Shown here: positions 16,110 to 20,615 of the stretch, in pieces
How positions within the stretch are numbered: position 1 is the stretch's first letter
Layout: each line of letters opens with the position of its first letter
From: Ganoderma boninense
Taxonomy: Eukaryota > Basidiomycota > Agaricomycetes > Polyporales > Polyporaceae
Direction: 5' to 3'
Assembly (NCBI GenBank): GCA_002900995.3
Contig: CM035305.1
Span: 4,777,242-4,797,856 of the forward strand
Length of the DNA stretch: 20,615 bases
Notes under the pieces: generated by a model
Seen by the model: only the letters and a program-made list of their open reading frames with translations
The model's database searches: none
Told to the model about the DNA's origin: nothing
Position numbers and translations under genes: made by a program

Positions 16110-17327
16110 TCACTCGGGGGCATCCCCTATCTCACTGTAGTCAAACCCCATATCCTTGAACACCTTGTCAAAGCTCCCGAATATGTTAGTGATCATGCGC
16201 GCCGCGGCATCCTTGTCCTGGATCCGATGGAGGTACCACAGCTCGCGCCACTTCGCCGACATCTCGGTGTACATCCATGCACCAAGGAGGAGGCGTTGCA
16301 TGCCGTTCATCGGCAGGTAAAGTGCGCGGCGACCAGACCAGCGCGCGAGCATTGCGAAGGGGACGGAGAAGCCCATGCTCCACTGCACTGCACTCGAGAT
16401 CTTGTCTGACTGCATGACGAGGGTCTAGTTGAGGTTAAGGGACGAGAACGGGAAGGAAGATGTGACTTGCCTGCGGGAAGGTGCGGTTCGCGAAGTGCGT
16501 GGCGCAGATCTTCATGTCGTTGCGCGGGAGGTCGATGTAGCCCTTCTCGTCGTGGAGGTTGCGCAGGATGAGGGACATCCACGCATTGAACGCCTCTTGG
16601 TCGGACCACATGTTGTGGTCCCACCAGACGAGCTTTCCGACAATACCCGACGAGTAGTAGTCCTCTACAGGGGGGACGCGTCAGCACTCTCTCTTTCACT
16701 ATACAGGCAGCAGCGTAACAATAGATTCAGAGGAGGGAAGGTAGTCCCCACACACACCCTCGCGCATCTTCTTGAACGCCTCTGCCACTTCACCATCAAC
16801 GGAAAATTTCTGGAGCATCTGGCGTCCAACTTCTGGCTTGAGCATGGCGAATGCAGCAACCTCCCCAGCGTAGTCGATGGTGTGGAGGCGCTTGTCGTGG
16901 ATGATCATGTCGGCGTACACACGTATCTGCTCCATTAAGAGCATTGCGGAGCCGAATGCGAGGCCATAGAGTCCGGGGAGCTTTAATGGCGTCAGAGGTG
17001 GGAGACGGCGAGGTCTGTGGAGGCGATAGTAGCGGTGCAGGGCATATGTGGAAGGAAAGACGATGGCTGGCCACCAGTGCAACTGTGGGGCCCGCCGTTA
17101 GCAACATTTAGGTTTCACAGAGAAGAAGAGCATACCAGGGTGAAGCGTCGAGGTTTTTGGGAGTGCTGGTTCGGACCCTCGAGCACTATTTGTTCTGGTG
17201 GATGGCTCGAGGGGGTGGCGCCGTTCAACTCTGGATGGTACAAATGACTGAAGTCCGGTGCTTCAACAGGCCTATCTGATGAGATATCCTTCCCTGCGTG
17301 AATATCAGTGGAATTTTTTCCGGACAT
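16110..17327 (-). CDS. Conserved-looking four-exon protein of unknown function (341 aa)
   Basis: Exons on the minus strand: 17327-17136, 17082-16758, 16664-16471 and 16424-16110. Introns are 53, 93 and 46 nt, the last with a GC donor (CAG/GCAAGT) and CTCAAC...CTAG acceptor. Phases agree throughout. The ATG gives MSGKNSTDIHAGKDIS; an in-frame TTG four codons upstream was ignored. Features: a basic stretch HRYYRLHRPRRLPPLTPLKL, a hydrophobic segment LYGLAFGSAMLLM (possible membrane contact), aromatic-rich YYSSGIVGKLVWWDHNMW, and an amphipathic second half (WSMGFSVPFAMLARW, WMYTEMSAKWRELWYLHRI). I do not recognise the family. Strong exon structure and codon pattern support a real gene. It lies between the F-box gene and the gene-poor stretch and shows no link to either. 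Confidence 0.7.
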
Positions 17328-17842
17328 TGAGGGGAACAAGGGAACTTGCAGGAGGCCGGCTCGTTGAAGGCTTCACTGACAAGATCAGCTTGGATTTCTT
17401 GAAGCTGACGACCTGATGCGGCCGGCAAGAGCCGGTCCCACACCCAAGACGGGGGTTCGAGCCCGGCTCCCGCCACCTTTTCAAGGGGTCGCAATGTGCC
17501 CGCTCGAACGTTTCCGGATTCAGTGCGTCCTTGCCTCAGAAATGTCAAGGAAAACGTATTTACATGACAGGTACAACATAATACCATGTTCGACATGACT
17601 CGTCGATAAGGGGAGATTGTGCTCCCAGCTGGAGCCGGGTGCGAATAATTCCACACATCACCTGCCTTGAAGGCTGTTGAACCCCAAGTTGCATAAGATC
17701 TCGCCCGTGAAATGGATGCGAGAGTAAATCTATTGCTGCCGCCTAGCTTGGAACTGCTCCCAACGAAAACGGAATCCATAGCGTCTAACGGCTGGCTTTC
17801 CGTGTGCAGGAGAAACAGCAGCGAGGCTATCAGCATGAGCAT
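17225..17842 (-). CDS. Possible secreted protein, weak candidate
   Basis: From ATG at 17842 the frame is open for about 205 codons and starts with a convincing leader, MLMLIASLLFLLHTESQP. The next 45 residues are Ser/Gly-rich (SVFVGSSSKLGGSNRF). A GTGATG donor-like site follows KA near 17665, so the real exon may end there. The 3' end overlaps the start of the four-exon gene on the same strand, and the middle includes a tRNA-like string on the opposite strand. This argues against the full frame being real. Unrecognised family. Confidence 0.22.
   Translation of the reverse strand: MLMLIASLLFLLHTESQPLDAMDSVFVGSSSKLGGSNRFTLASISRARSYATWGSTAFKAGDVWNYSHPAPAGSTISPYRRVMSNMVLCCTCHVNTFSLTFLRQGRTESGNVRAGTLRPLEKVAGAGLEPPSWVWDRLLPAASGRQLQEIQADLVSEAFNEPASCKFPCSPQCPEKIPLIFTQGRISHQIGLLKHRTSVICTIQS
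17451..17481 (+). other. tRNA-3'-half-like string with Pol III B-box and T-run
   Basis: GGTTCGAGCCC (17454-17464) matches the B-box consensus, and a CCGCCACC-TTTT end with a T4 run (17478-17481) follows. No matching acceptor strand, D arm or A box could be folded upstream, so it is at most a relic of a tRNA or tRNA-derived element. Confidence 0.25.
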
Positions 17843-19288
17843 GGCGTGGCCTCGGGAGCCATGCAAGTGACTGTCCGAGGGCTAAGCCGACAGTGCTTTG
17901 TTCTGTCATTTCATGTGGCAGGGACAATGAGTGACCATAATATTCCAGCTGTTTACATTAGCGATAGGACCCTCTGCGACCATTTACACATACGAGCGGA
18001 TCTTCAAGTTCACACACCGAAGGGGTCGCATCGATGGAGGAGGCAGCTGAGGTTTTAATATTGAATCAGCGAACGGGTGGGATCGCTCGGATCACCCAGT
18101 TGAACGTCCGCCCGAGTGTGTAAACAGTCGCCGAAGGACCTATCGCTTTATGCAAAGAGGCGATGGCTGGGAACGTTGAGCGGCATCTACCACGGTCCAT
18201 GACCTCTGCGCTTCTAGTCGCATGGTTTTCCAGGACGAGGGAAAGACACGTCACAGGTTGCACACGGTCACGGAAGCCACAGCCCTGTTTTCTTGACGGC
18301 CTGGCAAGCGTTCCCTGAGAGACCTGAGACCCGAGGCCCGACAGGGTCGACTGTGTATGGGGCATCACACTGGATAGTCCATCTGCGCGTAAGCAGACGG
18401 GTGAGCTTCTCAATGGTACTGCCAGATGAGAAGCACTTAAAGGAGAAGACGCACCGTCTAGAAATTTTTGAGGTGGGTCGAGCGAACAATTTGGGAGAGA
18501 GAAAATGGACTCGGAGCATGGGTAAGGGTACGTGTAAAAAGATCAGGTGAGAAGAGCGTCCCCCATATCGAAGGCATAACTTGTCCCTTTACGGTGCTCC
18601 TGAGAAGCTTACGGCGATACGATTCTAATTTTTGCTCGCTATAAGTATCGAGTTGGACACTGAAGCTCGATGGGCGACTTTGCGCTCCAACGCAGCTCAG
18701 CGAGATTCTCGTTATCATCATCGGTCTCAAGACATCCCTGTAGAGATAATATAACTCATATTAACGGTAAGCTCAATCATCCGGTACTTGACAAAGTGTG
18801 AATGCTCACGTTCTTAATATGCACCTCGAAGATCACTGCAAATATTGAGACAGCGTCGCAGCGTTCCGCTACGCATAGCTAATATTATGGCCATGACAAA
18901 GTATGTTTCAATTGTACCACCATGGTCGTCTCCTTGACACGACGGCCGTGCAGATTGACCAAGTCTCGCAGGGCAGTGAAGGCGGTGGAGAGAGAGCAAA
19001 GCCCGACGAGGCTGACACCGAGCCGCGCAGCAATTGGCTGCGCTGTCGTCATTCCCATCACGTGTGAGCAGTGCTCCTTTAGGTTAGCGCTCGTACGTGG
19101 CTGCGGCTGAACCCCGTCGTCGTCGCCCGCCCCGTCGTCCTCGGCCTCCTCATCCCTCGTCCAGGCCTCCTACCTCCTCGGCCGCTCGCTGTTCTCGCGC
19201 TGTTGTCCAAGTTATTGCTGGGTACTCGAGGTACGTCGTCTGAAATGCCTGCATACGTCTCGAGGCAAACACCGAACAGACTCTTTGA
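17843..19288. other. Gene-poor stretch before the GDT1 gene
   Basis: About 1.4 kb with only short, motif-free frames on both strands. The last 200 bp (19090-19230, +) are C/G-rich and could hold a signal-peptide exon of the following gene (for example a frame with LAVLALLSKLLLG ending at a GTACGT donor at 19231), but no ATG-linked model could be closed. Confidence 0.4.
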
Positions 19289-20296
19289 ATGGCCCAAGAT
19301 GTCACGCCCGCACACGACGAGGGTGCCATCCACGCCCTCTCCGCGGTCGTTCGCCAATGATCATCTTCTCCGAGATCGGCGACAAGACCTTCCTCATCGC
19401 CGCCATCCTCGCCATGCGCCACCCGCGCCTCATCGTCTTCGCCGGCGCGTTCGGCTCCCTCGTCGTCATGTCCATCCTCTCCGCCGAGCTCGGCCACCTC
19501 CTCCCCACCCTCGTCCCCCGCAAGTGGACGCAGGCGTGCGCCGCGGGCCTCTTCCTCGTCTTCGGCCTCAAGATGCTCCAGGAGGGCCGCGACATGAAGG
19601 CCGGCAACGAGAAGATCCAGGAGGAGATGAAGGAGGCCGAGGAGGACATCGAGGGCGACGCGGCCGCCCACGACGGGCTCGACCTCCCCACGGACGCCAT
19701 CCCGCTCGAGGCGGTCGAGGCGGGCCCACGGGGCCGGCCACAGCCCGCAGGCGTCGAACGGCGCGGCGCCCGGCGGTCCCCGCGTAGCGCGACGCAGACG
19801 ATGAAGTCGTATGCCGAGGCGGCGCGCAACTTCTTCAGCTACCTCCTCGGGCCGGTCTTCGTGCAGTCCTTTGTGCTCACGTTCCTTGGCGAGTGGGGTG
19901 ACCGCAGCCAGATCTCCACCATTGCGCTCGCGGCGGCCGATGTGAGTAGTCACCTTTCGCCTCATGCTATGTACGCCGCCAGTGCCTGACCTCTGGTCTT
20001 CGGGCGCGCGCGCGCGAGCAGAACTTGTATGTCGTTGCGCTAGGTACCATCGTCGGCCACACGTGCTGTACAGCGCTTGCCGTCATGGGCGGTCGGTATG
20101 TATCTACCAAAATATCTGTGAAGCATGGTGCGTGCCTCTCCTGTGAAGGCCAGCGAGCGTGTGTTGTGCTAACTCTGGCTCGGTAGTTACCTTGGCCGCG
20201 AGTGCATTGTTCATTCTCTTTGGAATTGTGTATTTCTACGAGGCTTTCCTATCCATAGACACGGACAAGGCGGATCTGCATCCTTTGTCGCCCTGA
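19289..20296 (+). CDS. GDT1: GDT1/TMEM165 (UPF0016) family Golgi Ca2+/Mn2+ exchanger
   Basis: Family members move Ca2+ and Mn2+ into the Golgi, probably against H+, and support glycosylation. Both signature motifs are present: SEIGDKT in the first half and GEWGDRS in the second. Exons: up to 19941, 20022-20127 and 20187-20296 (introns 80 and 59 nt, GTGAGT and GTGCGT donors). From ATG 19357 the frame gives 266 residues: TM segments around MIIFSEIGDKTFLIAAILAM, LIVFAGAFGSLVVMSIL and ACAAGLFLVFGLKML; an acidic cytosolic loop; then FFSYLLGPVFVQSFVLTFLG, VVALGTIVGHTCCTALAV and ASALFILFGIVYFYEAF. Just upstream, ATGGCCCAAGATGTC (19289) opens AQDVTPAHDEGAIHALS, the expected lumenal start, but in another frame. 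Two extra bases (near 19342 and 19356) appear to separate them. A signal-peptide exon further upstream is expected but unresolved. Confidence 0.85.
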
Positions 20297-20615
20297 CGGG
20301 GCGTAATAATTTAGAATGACTCTGTTGCATCTACAGGCCTGCCGCTACGCGTGCAACGACTCATCAATTTCTATCAAACCATCGCCCCTTGAATGCAAAA
20401 GGAGAATGACCGATATGGCGAACGTTTGTTGGCTCTTTGGAGCACTTCCTGAGGGGACTCCGTGGTCTCGGCTGTGCCGTCAGCTCACTGTGTTTGGTAA
20501 CTGAATCCATGTCGCGTGTACGCCGCTGAGCCGCTTTAGCAACAGGTGCGACACGTTCGTCGCTAAGGTGACATCTTGGAGGCTTTCAAGTTTATAGTAG
20601 TGAATGCTCAATAAG
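20297..20615. other. 3' flank of the GDT1 gene, no gene seen
   Basis: Downstream of the TGA at 20294-20296. AATAATTTAGAATG just after it is A/T-rich and could serve 3'-end formation. The short frame at 20316-20504 has no recognisable motif. Confidence 0.45.

Noticed and set aside
17385..17475. A complete tRNA gene ending at about 17475 (+)
   Set aside because: The T arm is mispaired when the standard T loop is used, and no GGCGGGA-type 5' acceptor strand exists within 200 bases upstream.
18922..19107. ATG-started frame (62 codons) as the first exon of the GDT1 gene
   Set aside because: It has a good start context but no signal-peptide or membrane pattern and ends before the region that could splice to the GDT1 coding sequence.
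19150..19965. 271-codon minus-strand frame over the GDT1 gene
   Set aside because: Antisense shadow; highly charged low-complexity translation, while the + strand has both GDT1 signature motifs and good introns.
1..20615. CRISPR arrays, bacterial operons or rRNA genes
   Set aside because: No regularly spaced repeats and no rRNA-like stretches; introns and gene families are those of a fungus.

Overview
The window looks like nuclear DNA of an agaricomycete (basidiomycete) fungus, probably polypore-like. Genes are broken by very short introns (46-93 nt) with CTNAY-type branch sites. It also carries paralogous F-box/leucine-rich-repeat genes of the type expanded in Agaricomycetes, a SWIM-finger transposase remnant, a GDT1-type ion exchanger and a chromodomain Ty3/gypsy retrotransposon. 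All gene models below were read by eye; no database search was run.

Left part (1-3165). A G-rich non-coding stretch is followed by the 3' half of a Mutator-like (MULE) transposase gene ending in a SWIM zinc finger (480-2179, +). Next is a small secreted cysteine-rich protein gene (2419-2746, +) with an in-frame TGA inside its signal peptide.

Centre (3166-11779, -). One F-box/LRR gene is cut in two by a 6.7-kb Ty3/gypsy chromovirus-type LTR retrotransposon (4611-11311) lying in the same orientation. A perfect 5-bp target duplication (ATGGG on the + strand) flanks it, and removing the insert restores one continuous frame of 596 residues. The element has three legible control signals: (i) an 11-nt primer-binding site beside the 5' LTR that is exactly complementary to the predicted first 11 nt of its own transcript, as in self-primed Tf1/sushi elements; (ii) a GGGTTTC slippery heptamer plus stem at the gag stop codon, for -1 frameshifting into pol; (iii) a TATA box and initiator in the LTR. 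gag is mostly open, while pol (protease, reverse transcriptase, RNase H, integrase, GPY/F module, chromodomain) carries many frameshifts. The LTRs match almost perfectly over 393 bp but differ completely at their outer U3 ends.

Right of centre (13015-15467, -). A second, intact F-box/LRR paralogue (597 aa) has the same exon layout, including a 10-nt microexon. It also has one abnormal 549-nt intron made almost wholly of a sequence with terminal inverted repeats. That intron sits at practically the codon position where the retrotransposon entered the first paralogue.

Right end. A four-exon gene of unknown function, one intron of which is GC-AG (16110-17327, -), is followed by about 2 kb without a firm gene and then a GDT1/TMEM165 (UPF0016) Golgi cation exchanger gene (19289-20296, +) with two apparent single-base insertions near its start. 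The locus as a whole is a tandem F-box pair that has absorbed several mobile elements, flanked by ordinary fungal genes.
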